From Gracilariopsis chorda (taxonomy: Eukaryota > Rhodophyta > Florideophyceae > Gracilariales > Gracilariaceae): 64,000 nucleotides of DNA. A program made the position numbers and the translations under genes. The stretch lies in the NCBI GenBank assembly GCA_003194525.1, contig NBIV01000069.1, forward strand, positions 220,315-284,314, read 5' to 3'. Of this stretch, positions 53,435-64,000 are shown piece after piece. Positions within the stretch are counted from its first letter, which is position 1, and every line of letters begins with the position of its first letter. The notes below the pieces were generated by a model that was given only the letters and a program-made list of their open reading frames with translations, did not search any database and was not told the DNA's origin.

Positions 53435-56400
53435 TTTCGGGAGTCTCCCCTACGAAAGAGGCGCCCTCAGAGTTGAGGTTGAAGGCGCCCGAGGCGTCAC
53501 TGCCTCGCTCCCCGGTCAAAATCCTTACTAGGAAACAGGCCGTCTCAGACGTGAACTCTGAACACTTTAGTGTTCTAAGTCGACCGTGGAAACGTGTTCA
53601 AAACAACCGGTTCCCGGACAGAGTTTTGGTACTGGCCAAGAGAAACTACAAGATATATGCTGACCTTGGCCTTTCCACCCAGTTTATGGTGCGAGTTCTC
53701 ACTGTTTTGGACACAGGTGCAGGCCCGAACTTCATCGTTGAGTCGCTCCTGCCACCGTCGTTGCAGTCTCAGATCCGCCATGCCGTGATACCGGATGTCG
53801 CGGATGCCAATGATAATCCGTTATCAACGGTTGGGACAATCGACCTGGTGGTGCGCCTTGGCTCCTTTCTTGTGAAACTCAACTTTATTGTTTGTCGGAA
53901 ACTTGCCGCCCCTTTGATCTTGGGATGCGACTTCTGTGACAGATTCGTCCATGCCATCAGGCCCCGTCTAAGACGTGTGGAAATGGAAGACGGCTACTCC
54001 GTTTCGATCGTACGTCGTCCTTTACGACGTGCCTCGAAGAAACACGTTCCATTACCTGCTGCGCAGGAGCCCCCACCGGCTTCCCAGGACTCTACAAAGC
54101 TCCGCGTTGCCGCGTCTGTCCAACTTCCACCGGAATCCCAAGTTTGGGTACGAGTCACTTCCCGTCAACACGGTTTACGAGTACTACAACCCCTTTCATC
54201 CTTATATGATAGGTATCAACTCGCCGTGGCGAATGGAGTAGCTCCAAATGAGCCCGATAAACCGTTCAACGTGCTGGTCGCCAATCTAGGCTCTACGCCC
54301 CAGTCACTGGTGAAAAACCAATTCATTGGTTCGGTAATGCCCCACCCCACCGCGATGGTTCCCACGAGAATGACCGCCGCCGATGTCCTCACTCTCGTTC
54401 ACTCTAAGGAGGGGGAGGAAACTGCCGTCCAAATGCTGAAATGCTCGCATGCTAAGCCGGTTCCAACGAGTTACGACCGGATTGATCCCGTGAAAGAACT
54501 CGAGGAACTTGACCTCGGTCATGTGCCGAAATCGCACCGTGAACGTCTCCGTGAGATGCTACGGAATTTCACCACGATGTGGGATGGCTCCCTAGGGGAG
54601 ATTACTACAACGGAGCACCGGATTGACTGGCTACCTGATACCAGGCCGATCGCTCAGCACCCCTATAGGGCAGGCCCTAAAGCTCGAGAAGAGGAAGAAT
54701 TACAAGTGGAAAAGATGCACCGAGCTGGAGTAATAGAACCGGCTCAATCGCCGTGGGCATCCCCAGTGGTACTGGCTCCGAAACCGGATGGATCCTGGCG
54801 CTTTTGCATCGACTACCGTCGACTGAACGCCGTAACCATCAAGGATGTGTACCCGATCCCACGAATGGATGAGTACATCGATTCACTCGGAAATGCTACC
54901 GTTTTCACGTCTCTAGACGCCAATTGGGGATACTGGCAGGTGCCCGTCAGGGAACAGGACCGCGACAAGACTGCTTTTGTCTGTCACTCTGGACTCTACC
55001 TTTTCAATCGGATGCCTTTTGGTTTGACCAATGCTCCCGCTACTTTCCAGCGTGCTATCGACATACTACTGGCTCGCTTCAAATGGCGTACATGCCTCGT
55101 CTACCTGGACGATATCATAGTATTCTCAGATAATCTGGATGACCACCTCACACACGTGAGAGATATCATGACCACGCTACGTGAGGCTGGAGTTACTCTC
55201 AAGTTGAGGAAATGTGAGTTCTTTACAGATACAGTGAAGTATCTGGGCCATATAATCCGCCCTGGGCGTGTGATGATCGAGGAAGCTCGAGTTAAGTCGC
55301 TCCGTCAAGCGAAGGAACCTGCCACTCAAGCGGAACTACGCTTCTTTCTAGGATTAGTCAACGTCTATCGACGGTTTATCCCGAATTGCGCGGATATCTC
55401 AGCACCCTTGAACGCGCTCTTGCGGAAAGGCCAACCACCGAAATTGGAACCCTTTACGTCCGTCGAGACGAAGGCGTTTAACTCCCTCAAGGAGGCTGTA
55501 ACATCAGCACCGATCTTATTGTTACCGAAATCCGGACTACCGTTTACCGTAGACACGGATGCTAGTGACTACCAAGTAGGTTGCGCTCTCTTTCAGACAA
55601 CTCCCGAAGGAGAACAAACCCCTATTGGGTACTGGTCACGCTCACTGAATGTTCACGAGCGGGATTACTCCGTCTCGGAGAAAGAGTGTCTTGCAGTAGT
55701 GTGGGCACTCTCCACTCTCCGCCCCTATCTTATGGGTGTGCACTTCACCGTTTACACGGATCAATCGTCATTACAATGGCTCATGACAGTCTCTGAACCG
55801 TCAGGCCGCTTAATGCGTTGGAGGCTCCGCCTTGCGGAATTCGACTTCGAGGTGATCTACAAGAAGGGCACAAAGAACGCTCAGGCGGACGCGCTGTCGC
55901 GTTTACCCACGGATGGTGAAACTCTACCCGCTGGGGACGAGGACATTCCTTACTTCGTCGTCAACGGTCGAGAACCGGAGGCCCCGGACCGTGAACCCGA
56001 TAACTCGGATGAAGAACCGGAATCGGATGATGAACTGGACGCACTACTCGTCTCGGACGATGCTCAGAAACCCCCACCGGGTAATTTCGTGCGAATACCC
56101 CCGGAGGAGATGGTCAGAGAACAACAAGGTGATCCCTTCTGTACTCAGATTCGCGCCCGACTTAATGGCGGTGCGCAACTCCCTTTCGAGGTGAATGATG
56201 TTGGATACCTCGTCAGGACAGTTCAAACAACCCCACAGGTAGTGGTACCGCATACTCTATAATCTAGAGTGTTGCACTTGTCGCACTATGCGAAACTTGG
56301 TGGACACGCCGGTGGACGGAAACTTTACCTCACGTTGCGACGGAGTTACTATTGGCCAGCCATGGCTGTAGACTGCTACGCGACTGTGCGGTCATGCACG

Positions 56401-58910
56401 GAGTGTGCCAAAAACCGGGTCAAACTCCGGAAGCACTCAACGAAGTTGAAGTTATTTCCAGCACGGGCCCCTCTCGAGTTTGTCGCAATTGACCTCTTGG
56501 GACCGCTGCTCACCACAAAGCGTGGACATAAGTTTTTACTCGGTATCACGGATCGTTTCTCCAAGTTGGTTCGCACCGTACCTTTACGGAAGATATCCGC
56601 TTTCGCGGTGGCGCAAGCCTTCGTCACCCATTGGTTATTTGTCTACGGACCACCGGTTAACATTCTATCCGATAACGGAAAGCAATTCGCATCGCGATTC
56701 TTTGAGGACGTGTGTCGGATTCTCGATATCAAGAATCTGTTCACAACGACCTACCACCCCCAGTGTAATGGGCAAGTCGAGCGGTTTAACCGAACACTGT
56801 TAGCCTCTCTCCGTTCTTACGTTGCTGATCACCCCAAAACATGGACCTGTACACTGACGCCTTGACGTTTGCGTATAACACACAGGTACACCGTACAACG
56901 GGTTTGAATCCATTTGAATTGGTACTTTCGCGTCATCCGCCCGCCGTAGCGTTGGAACCCCAGCCTACGCTGGCAAACTTCCCTTCCGTGAAGGATTATC
57001 GCCAACGATGGAAAGCGTGGCTTACGAAGTTAATCCCGGTCGCCCGGAGCTCCATGGCACGAGCACAGGCCGCGTACAAGCGTGATTTTGACTCTCGTGT
57101 ACGAGGTAAAACACTGCCAATTACGGAGGGTGACTACGTCTTCGTCCGTAAGGAGCATTGGAACCCTGATAAGGAGAAACGGCATAAGCTCTCACCCGTC
57201 ACGGACGGTCCCTACAAGGTCATATCAGTGGATAACGACACCTTAGTGGTGGAAGTGAACGACGCTCATGAGCGGATTTCCCGCGATCGCGTTGTTATGG
57301 CACCGCCACCTTCCGTAGAGGTTGCTTACCAAGATGAGAACCAACACACCCCAGTGGAACAACCCACATCTGTGGTTAACAGGCCTTCTGTGTTGCCACA
57401 CCCTTCAAGGGGACTCTCAGATATACCGTCCTTATCGGACGCAGGCCCGAATAGCCTTTCTTCTCTAACGCCACCGCGCGGTGTCTATCCCCGCAGTTTG
57501 GGCGCTTCTACCACTCCCTATGCCGCTCCATCTAAGGAGGGGGAGGAGAACCCTAACTCTCGTCAAGAGACTGAAACCGCTTCGTCGCGTCATGACAACC
57601 GTGGTGCACGGACCTCCGGTCACATCGAAAAGGACAATAGTGGACCGAGAATTCCGTCTACTGACGTGCCATCTTCGCATTTGCGCCCTACAGCTCCCGC
57701 TGAACCCTCTCGAGGAATTTCTACTGCATCTGCGCCAGATCGCACTCCCCACCGGGATTCTAGTCGTCAAAATGCACCACGCAGTGGGAAGTCTCTCGCC
57801 AAAGTGAAATTGTTGCAGGAAACTATTCGCGTTCGCGATACTGAACCGGCTGTGCCGTCGAGCGTTGATCCGCATTCCGTGGGTCACGGTTCGTCAACAA
57901 CAGCTACGCTGGATAATGCAGAGCAGGCCCTCGCGGGATCCTCTGAGCCGACTACACCGGACGTGGTAACTCCTAATACACGGCAGAACACACCGGCCAG
58001 GCCGGGCAAGCACACCGTACAGGACGGAAGGAAAACGACCAGCAAGCTGGATTCTGGTTTAGGACCATTGCGCAGTCGCGAACTCACTCCGAGTGTCTCG
58101 GTTGATCCCGACAGTGTCGCCGAAGTCGCACCGGTCACTCCGAAAGGAAAGCACGTCAAAGACGGAAATAATTCGTCGCCGAAGCGAGACAACACACCGG
58201 CAGCAACGTTGCAAACGCCCTCACGTGAGGAGGCGGAACGCAACACGGCGCCCCGAGGCGAGTCGACGCGTACTGCACGACGCACCGTGGTGCAACTGAC
58301 TTCGTCGTCTGAAGCACCCCCGTCAAGACGGATATCTACACACAAACCTGTGGTTCGCGACCCAGATGCTCATCTTTCAGATGCGTTAGAAGCCCCTCAA
58401 AGGGTGTCGTCAATAGACGCCCCCTCAAGGAGTGAAGAAACCGCGAAGCGGGATACTTTAACCCACAGCAAGGGTCCCGATACGCACCATCAAGTGGTCG
58501 ACGCAACCGGCCGTCCCGAGGACCTCCAGGCCCACGAAGCGGATGACCCTACCCGGAAACCGGTTAATGACCCCTCTAAAAGCATGGAAAGGCAGTACCA
58601 AGCCATGCCCCTTCCGGGGAAGACTTTCCAACACCCACCAGTGGTGGTAGAGCCTGCCGTGCAGGACGCGATAATGCGAACACGGCGAGGCCGGGAATTC
58701 TACAAACAGGAGTTTGTTGTTGACCACATTGTGGAACATTCTTACCATCCAGATGGTTACATCCAGTACCGCGTACGCTGGTACGGTTTCGGGCCCCAAT
58801 ATGATTCGGATGAGCCGATAGAGCACCTCCCACGTTCGAAAGTGGTTTCATATCATCGCAGAACGCGAACGGGAATCCCAGCATCGGTGATACACGCCCA
58901 AGTGGGATAA
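53431..58910 (+). pseudogene. pol: Pol of element B (PR-RT-RNase H-IN-degenerate chromodomain), two lesions
   Basis: Seen, in order: protease LDTGAGPN (about 53,708); RT with LDANWGYWQ and catalytic YLDD at 55,102-55,113; RNase H TDASD; the integrase zinc region; catalytic block (DLLGP, SDNGKQF, NGQVERFNR); a long Ser/Pro/Thr-rich linker (about 57,340-58,670); and a chromodomain-like end (VVDHIVEHSYHPDGYIQYRV, RWYGF) where the usual DTWEP is DSDEP. Lesions: an in-frame TAA at 56,260-56,262 between RNase H and integrase, and a one-base deletion near 56,844 that moves the last third to another frame. Gag and pol relate by -1. The element needs help from other copies to move. Confidence 0.9.
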
Positions 58911-59123
58911 GCAAGCCACTGCGGTGGAAGGAAGGAAATGAAGGATCGAGTTGTGGTGTGGAAAGGAAGAAAGGAAAGGAAAGAAGAAGAAACACAAGTC
59001 AACTTGGATTTTATTCGATACGATCGATGGAACACCGACTAGTCGAAGGGCTACACTACGTCACAATGTTGCACCCCCATGGTGAGGGAACACGCCCCCT
59101 TACGGGTTGGAACTGCCCCCACC

Positions 59124-60941
59124 TTAGTGGTTATTTCCCTGGAGTCGGGCTATCAGAGCATCCCGCATTGCGGTGACATCGCCACTGGCCTCGTTACTTC
59201 CCAGCCCCACTTGGCGGAGGAACAGAGAGATCACGGCAGCCTGACCCGCAGGGGCCACGTTCGCCTCACCTGGCGTAGAGGACCCACCAGTGGGAAGACC
59301 GACCGACGGATTGGACGGCTGACTCGCAGGGGCGACTCCGGGAGCATCCATACCATATGGTTCTCCCTCTGCCCCGGCGTGACCGTCACCTTCGTCGGGC
59401 TCGTTGTCTAACATCGGATCCTCACCGTAGTAGACGTTGTAGTACTCATCGGCGTCAACAAAACCGGTCGGATGCCCCTCGGGGATATATCTCGGTGCAA
59501 ACCGGAGCTTGTTCGCTTCCTCCGCGGAGATTTCATGCCCCTCCCAAGGGTTGAAGTAGATGAAGTCACCCGCGAGCGGAGTTCGACGCCCTGGCGACAG
59601 GTCCTGTATCCGGCTACCAGCAGTACTCCCACTCTGCTCTAGAGGAACCGAAGCCCAGTCAAACTGGTCGATGAAATCGAGGAGCCCCGCTACTTCGTCA
59701 GCGTTTGCCTCACCACCTAGTGGGATTCGTAAGTCCAGCGCTCGGACGGCGGCACGGACCCGCAACGGGATGAACCACAGTCTGTACTGGTCATAAACCT
59801 CCCAGAGGATGAAAGCCCCTGTGCGGACCGCCCATTCGGTGACCACCACGGACCAGAGCCCGGACTGAGGATCCTCGATGAGGTATGAGCCGTAATACGT
59901 GATCACGGGAGGCAACTCGATGTAGCAACCTCGGCACGCTTCGAGATGCAACCACCACGGTGGAATCGGAACGTACCGACCCCGTCGGTTGACCACGCGG
60001 ATGCGTTCGACTTCTACGTTCTGATACGGAATCAAATACCCGAATCGGGACCGTGCTCTCCGCTCAAAGCGTATCATCGACAAGAAGTTGGCCCTCGCTA
60101 AGCGACGCATATAGCGGAATTAAGCCCGAATGATCGGTCGTGTCCAGCACACGGCGTCTTGGCGCCCCGCGGGAATGCTTCTCCACAAGAGTGGTTCTAA
60201 ACCCGCGAGGCGGTCGAGGTACCCCATTTCAACTTGGGTGCGATACAATCCGATGTCGGAGCCCATACCATCGGGGATGGGATACTCAAAGGGAGCCCGG
60301 CGAAGCCGTTGATGAGCGACTAAGACCAACGCCGCGTGCGCGGAAGCTGCTGATTCCCGACCCCTTCGGATTACCGTGTGCACGGGTATCACTACGCGAT
60401 TGCGCCAATCCCATGAAATGGTCACGATTGCCGGAACGTCACCCGGTAGCATTCCGTTTCCATCGGTATACATCTCCAGAACCGCATCATTGAACACGGC
60501 AGTCGGGTGGAACCACGGCGCCAACCGGAGAGTCATCGCATGTTGCGAAGGCTGCAGCCCGACCAGCATGTCGTACGACGGCCACGCTGCCATTAGATAC
60601 CCTCCCGTGGGAGCCGCACTCGCATTTGCGACTGTTTGTTGCGACGGAGTCGAGAGACCGCTCTGCGGTAGAGGCACGGAATGAAATCCGGAGAAGTACT
60701 GTAATGGTGTGTTGCTGCCGGCGTTGCCGTTGTTGTTGCGGTTGTTGTTGTTCATCGTAGATGAAGGAAGCTGAGTAATCGGAGAAGAAGGCCGCGAAAG
60801 CGTATGTGTTGTTGGAAGAACCTCGGAAGAGTTGGTCGCAGATTCGCTGTTCGCAGCTGGGTCCTCGTTACCCAGAGTGGGATGGAGAACCAGCGAACCG
60901 GACTTACATTTAAGAACCTTGCCCGGTGCTTCCGTCGCCAT
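59124..60941 (-). pseudogene. Antisense accessory ORF of element B, interrupted by one stop
   Basis: On the minus strand a 273-codon frame from ATG 60939-60941 ends at TAA 60120-60122. The same frame reopens two codons later and runs 328 codons from an ATG to 59124. Total length is about 605 codons. No family was recognised. The N-terminal 100 residues are low-complexity (Asn/Ser/Pro). The middle is aromatic-rich. The part from about residue 250 aligns with the antisense ORF of element A (FGY...N-V-E, DP-Q-S-G-LW...EW, GLL...DW). The C-terminus is acidic then Gly/Pro-rich. It lies opposite to pol and ends 213 bp from the pol stop. The stop may be a lesion or a readthrough point; with the lesions in gag and pol, decay is more likely. 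Confidence 0.7.
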
Positions 60942-60976
60942 CGTGGATGTCGTATTCGCACCTCACGAGGGGGATA

Positions 60977-61237
60977 TGAAGTGCATTCCTCAAGGAGGAA
61001 GACTCAGCGATGCCATGTGGACTTGGTGTTTTTGCCGCTTTAGCGTGTTTATGATTACTACCGCTATTAGCGGGTGTCTCAGCCCTCAGCGGATCCGCGC
61101 TGTGCGCCAGGTGCACACCTGTGCATGCGCCGTGTGCCGCCCAAGGCGTGAGTGGACCACGTGTGACACGGATAGTCAAGAGGAGGTTGGCACCACGGTG
61201 TGGACATTTAGTTAATTTATATTTATTATTTATTATT
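60977..61237 (+). repeat. 3' LTR of element B, first 261 bp only
   Basis: Begins TGAAGTGCATTCC and follows the 5' LTR up to the AT-rich box (equivalent of 50,562), then is cut by the TGAAGTGCA of element C. The remainder (starting TATCTACGCTACAG in the 5' copy) should follow element C outside the window. Confidence 0.85.
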
Positions 61238-62044
61238 TGAAGTGCAACGCCTCAGGGAGGGATTCTGGGTACTTGAACGCTTTCCCGATATTATCGGTTG
61301 TGTAGTGTGTATATGAACTAAGCCCCACAATGGTGGGTATGGACACGTGGGACACGGTTTTGGGTCAATTGGCGGTTGGCCACAGTAGTGGATGTTGCCA
61401 CGGAATGTGGAGTATTTTAGTTAATTTTATTTATTATTTTCACACCCATTTCTGGGAAGCTAGTACTTAGTGCGGCGGCGCACTGCCGTCGCACCAGTAA
61501 ACCTTCCCCAACAAGGGACCCCAACCTGGGGAATTGGCTCTGAGCTTTACCGCCTCGGCGTGTTCTCAACTCCTCCTTGGAGGGAAGCACCGTAGTGTAC
61601 GGAAGTTCACCCCCCTTGCACATCTAAAGGAGACCCATCATTGGGAGTACTAATTGTTCCAATCATATTGGTGTTTCGCCCTGTATAGGGAGTCCTGTCC
61701 ACCGGCATTGCCGTATCTGCTCGTCGCTCTCGCGACCCACTTCGTCCTTCCTCTTTCCCCTTTTTAGGGTAGCACCTCCCGCTATCCGCGGCCCTCGTGT
61801 GCACATCCGCTCACACACCCCCAACTACGTGGAAACATACCTCTACTGAGGATCACACCCCGCTCACGCGGATACCGATTCTTCGCCTTCACCTCCCTGC
61901 GCGAGTCGCGACAGGTGTCCATGGTCTTACAAACCGGCTTCGCCGTGACACCTCTGGGAGGGCTCTACCCAACTGGGTTCACCTCGTGAGAGGAAGATCC
62001 CGGACGTCTTTCGGTGTTTTTCCCATTTGGGGCATTGCACCACA
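61238..62044 (+). repeat. 5' LTR of element C (807 bp)
   Basis: Begins TGAAGTGCA and ends TGCACCACA. AT-rich U3 box around 61,415-61,438. It is dense in short inverted repeats, e.g. CCGATATTATCGG (61285-61297) and AGTGCG/CGCACT (61469-61484). It is a different subfamily from B: it aligns only at the ends and in scattered blocks. Confidence 0.85.
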
Positions 62045-62047
62045 AAG

Positions 62048-62066
62048 TGGTCTCCCGACCTAGAAT
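62048..62066 (+). promoter_or_regulatory. Primer-binding site, element C
   Basis: TGGTCTCCCGACCTAGAAT, three bases after the LTR. Confidence 0.8.
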
Positions 62067-62149
62067 CGGTTTTTGTTTTCCCTCTTACGAGGTTTGTTTT
62101 CATTCACCGGAAGTTCCGTGATCGTTTCCCGTCGTAACCGTATTTTCTC

Positions 62150-64000
62150 ATGTCGATAAATCCCTCCGACGCGGAGCCAGTGGTTACGCGTAGTCGCTCC
62201 CGCGACAACGCGGACACTTCCGAACTTCGGTTCGTACCCCGTATCCCTATACGGACAAGTTCCAGCCGTGCTGGCGCCGCTTCATCGCGGAATGATACCC
62301 CCGACCGGGAACCCCGGAACCTCCTTTTGCCCTCGTTATCACCCCCGCAGGGGAATGCAGCATCGACTCCGGCTGTTGCCGCAGTGCCCCAGGCACCCCG
62401 GCCTGCTCCCGCTGTCGCGGCTTCAAGCCCCCGTGGAACGGGCGATAACACCCCCCAGGGGACTTCCCTGGAATCCCAGGTCCGCGCTCTGTGGACCGCC
62501 CATGACACCCTTGTAGGGGAACTAAAATCCCTCCAAGAGGTGGTCTTGGCAACCCCCGTAAAGGAGGTCGCCGAGGAACTCCGTATTTTACGGTCTGACG
62601 TCAACTCCGTGTTGGAGAGTTTGGGACAACCCGCCGCCTTCATCGAAGGAGTTGAAGCCCGATTTGATCGGATTGGTGCCCGCCTGGAGACGCTGGAGCA
62701 GTTCTTCCTCATGGACAAACCATCCCCGGGTGATCCGGTAAACGAGGCATCGCACAACGACCAGCTTGCTGGGAAGAAGAAACGCCGTCACCGACGGAAA
62801 CACCACCGAAAATATTCGGACTCCGATTCTTCGACATCGTCGGACTCACCCCGAAACCATTCGGCTAGCTCGAGCTCCTCGGACTCCGACTCGGAGGACG
62901 AGAAGCGAGGCTACTCCTCCCGCTCGAAGCGGTCATCGGCCACTGAAGGTGTGGTCCGAACCCGCCAGAAGGGGAGAAGACACCCCAGTCTCCGGGAATT
63001 GAAACCGACAAACCCGGATTACCGGAAGCTTTTATCATACCGGTACTACCGGCTTGAAGATTCGTCACTTGGACGTACGCCCGTGGTACGGGAAAGGTGC
63101 GAGAATGCATTAAGCGAATGCAGCTCTCGCTCCGCAACCAGTATTTTACTGGAGAGGACCCAGTCTTAGTACTGGATTTCCTATCCCGCTTTGTAGCGGA
63201 GGCGGATATCCTCGGTATGAATGAGGGACAAGCCTATTTGGCTTTACCGTATTTCTTACGGGGAGTGGCGGAGGACCAATACACCTCTGTCAGAGGATCT
63301 TCTCGCGCCTCCGAGGGAGGAATTACTTGGCGGCCGGAGGCTGTGCAGTATCTTCTGCGCTCCTACGCCATCAACACCGCTATTCAGCAGGCTATCCTCG
63401 CTTTGCGAGATACACGCCAGCGTGCTGGAGAGACCGAGACCGATTACTCGGTGCGCCTTAACAAGGCTTTCCACAGATGTGGTAACGTATACCCCGCTGG
63501 GGTGCGCAGTACCATGTTCATTGATGGTCTCGACCCGGCAATCCGGAGTTTAGTTACCCGTTATCGGGAGGAAAAGCGAAGGATCACCTACCTCGAGCTG
63601 GTCCAACACGCTCGAGCGGAAGGGGATGCACTTCGTGCAAGAACTCCGAACAATCGGTCTAAATCCGCCAAGGCGTTGTTGCTGGAAAGCGAAGCTTCCT
63701 CTCTCCCGCTCACCGCGGATGGGAACCCTGGACAGGGATTTGATACCGTGCATTTAGCGCAGGGGGATGGTGTGTCGATACCCACCAGTGAGTTACCGTC
63801 AACGACGGAGATGACCCATGATACGGGAAGAGAAGATCCCGTTCTATACGGTGGTAACAGTCGGGTTCAACCCCAACGACTCCCGTTTTCAAACGGTCAA
63901 TCCCGTTATCAACGGCCTGGATGGACTGACACCCGCCCTGCGGTTCGCTTCTCCGATACTCGGAATAATAATCCGCGTGTCGCGGTGCTGGCTCTCATTT
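62150..64000 (+). pseudogene. gag: Gag of element C, frameshifted, 3' end outside window
   Basis: ATG 62150 (MSINPSDAEPVV). Seen: a basic and Pro/Ala-rich N-terminus, a coiled-coil segment (LWTAHDTLVGELKSLQEV onwards), a Lys/His and Ser/Asp-rich hinge, and the capsid-like block RYYRLEDSSLGRTP. A one-base deletion near 63,083, just after that block, shifts the frame. The capsid-like region (LVLDFLSRFVAEADILG, VQYLLRSYA) and the spacer before the zinc knuckle continue in another frame to the window end. The knuckle itself and pol are not visible. Confidence 0.85.

Larger units (their letters stand above)
50302..61237 (+). mobile_element. Ty3/gypsy chromovirus, element B
   Basis: Full-length layout: 5' LTR, primer-binding site, gag, pol, antisense ORF, 3' LTR. 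The 3' LTR is interrupted after 261 bp by element C. The two LTRs differ at six places over the shared ~261 bp (about 2.3%). It is inserted into the copia RT relic. The 5 bases before it are ACTCG (50297-50301). It is not autonomous: gag, pol and the antisense ORF all carry lesions. Confidence 0.9.
61238..64000 (+). mobile_element. Ty3/gypsy element C, 5' part (runs off window)
   Basis: 5' LTR, primer-binding site and most of gag are visible. It is inserted into the AT-rich U3 of B's 3' LTR, same orientation. The 5 bases before it are TTATT (61233-61237), the predicted target duplication. Confidence 0.88.

Noticed and set aside
60832-61215. ORF sharing ~75 residues with one at 50301-50540
   Set aside because: The similarity is the two LTRs of element B, not a protein family.
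1-64000. CRISPR-like or prokaryotic operon structure
   Set aside because: The repeats are multi-kb gene units or LTRs. No spacer arrays, no Shine-Dalgarno-spaced operons; the mobile elements are eukaryotic.

Overview
This is a nuclear window from a eukaryote. It holds chromodomain-type Ty3/gypsy LTR retrotransposons (chromoviruses), Ty1/copia relics, and a tandem array of intron-less genes I do not recognise. There are no rRNA or tRNA genes, no CRISPR arrays and no bacterial operon signals. The taxon cannot be fixed from sequence alone. A retroelement-rich, intron-poor alga such as a red seaweed would fit, but that is a low-confidence guess.

Left flank (1-15,850), nested and all on the minus strand: a Ty1/copia element (gag/protease end at 14,240-15,468) is interrupted by gypsy element D (LTR 13,460-14,239, gag, start of pol). 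D is cut inside its reverse transcriptase by gypsy element A (5' LTR 9,082-9,559, intact gag, intact 1,420-codon pol with a C-terminal chromodomain). A also carries a large ORF on the opposite strand beyond pol (2-1,612, open at the window edge). 15,850-18,360 holds no gene I can support.

Centre (18,360-48,360): eleven paralogous ~300-aa genes in strictly alternating orientation: alpha> <gamma beta> <delta beta> <delta beta> <delta beta> <delta alpha'>. The middle is a 5,182-5,184 bp unit (divergent promoter region, beta, convergent spacer, delta) repeated four times plus a partial fifth copy, almost without differences. Each divergent pair starts from a ~425 bp inverted repeat carrying TATAAGA and a 9-bp minisatellite. 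The genes are modular: alpha and delta share an N-terminal half, alpha and beta share a C-terminal type, delta and gamma share the other, and alpha and delta switch at one exact point. An unrelated 262-codon ORF lies at 21,473-22,261.

Right flank (48,361-64,000) mirrors the left. A degenerate copia element (candidate 3' LTR 48,361-48,674; RNase H and RT relics 49,068-50,301, minus) is interrupted by gypsy element B (plus). B has its 5' LTR at 50,302-51,203, gag and pol with four visible lesions counting the antisense ORF, and a truncated 3' LTR from 60,977. Gypsy element C (plus, 61,238 to the window end) is inserted inside that 3' LTR.

All four gypsy elements share one primer-binding site. 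Gag and pol are in a -1 frame relation in A, B and D, with a GGAAAAC heptamer at the end of gag. A and B share a homologous antisense ORF between pol and the 3' LTR. A is also heavily enriched in the mini-palindromes CCANTGG and CCTNAGG. I rate the modular gene array, the antisense ORF and the iterated palindromes as the three most noteworthy signals.
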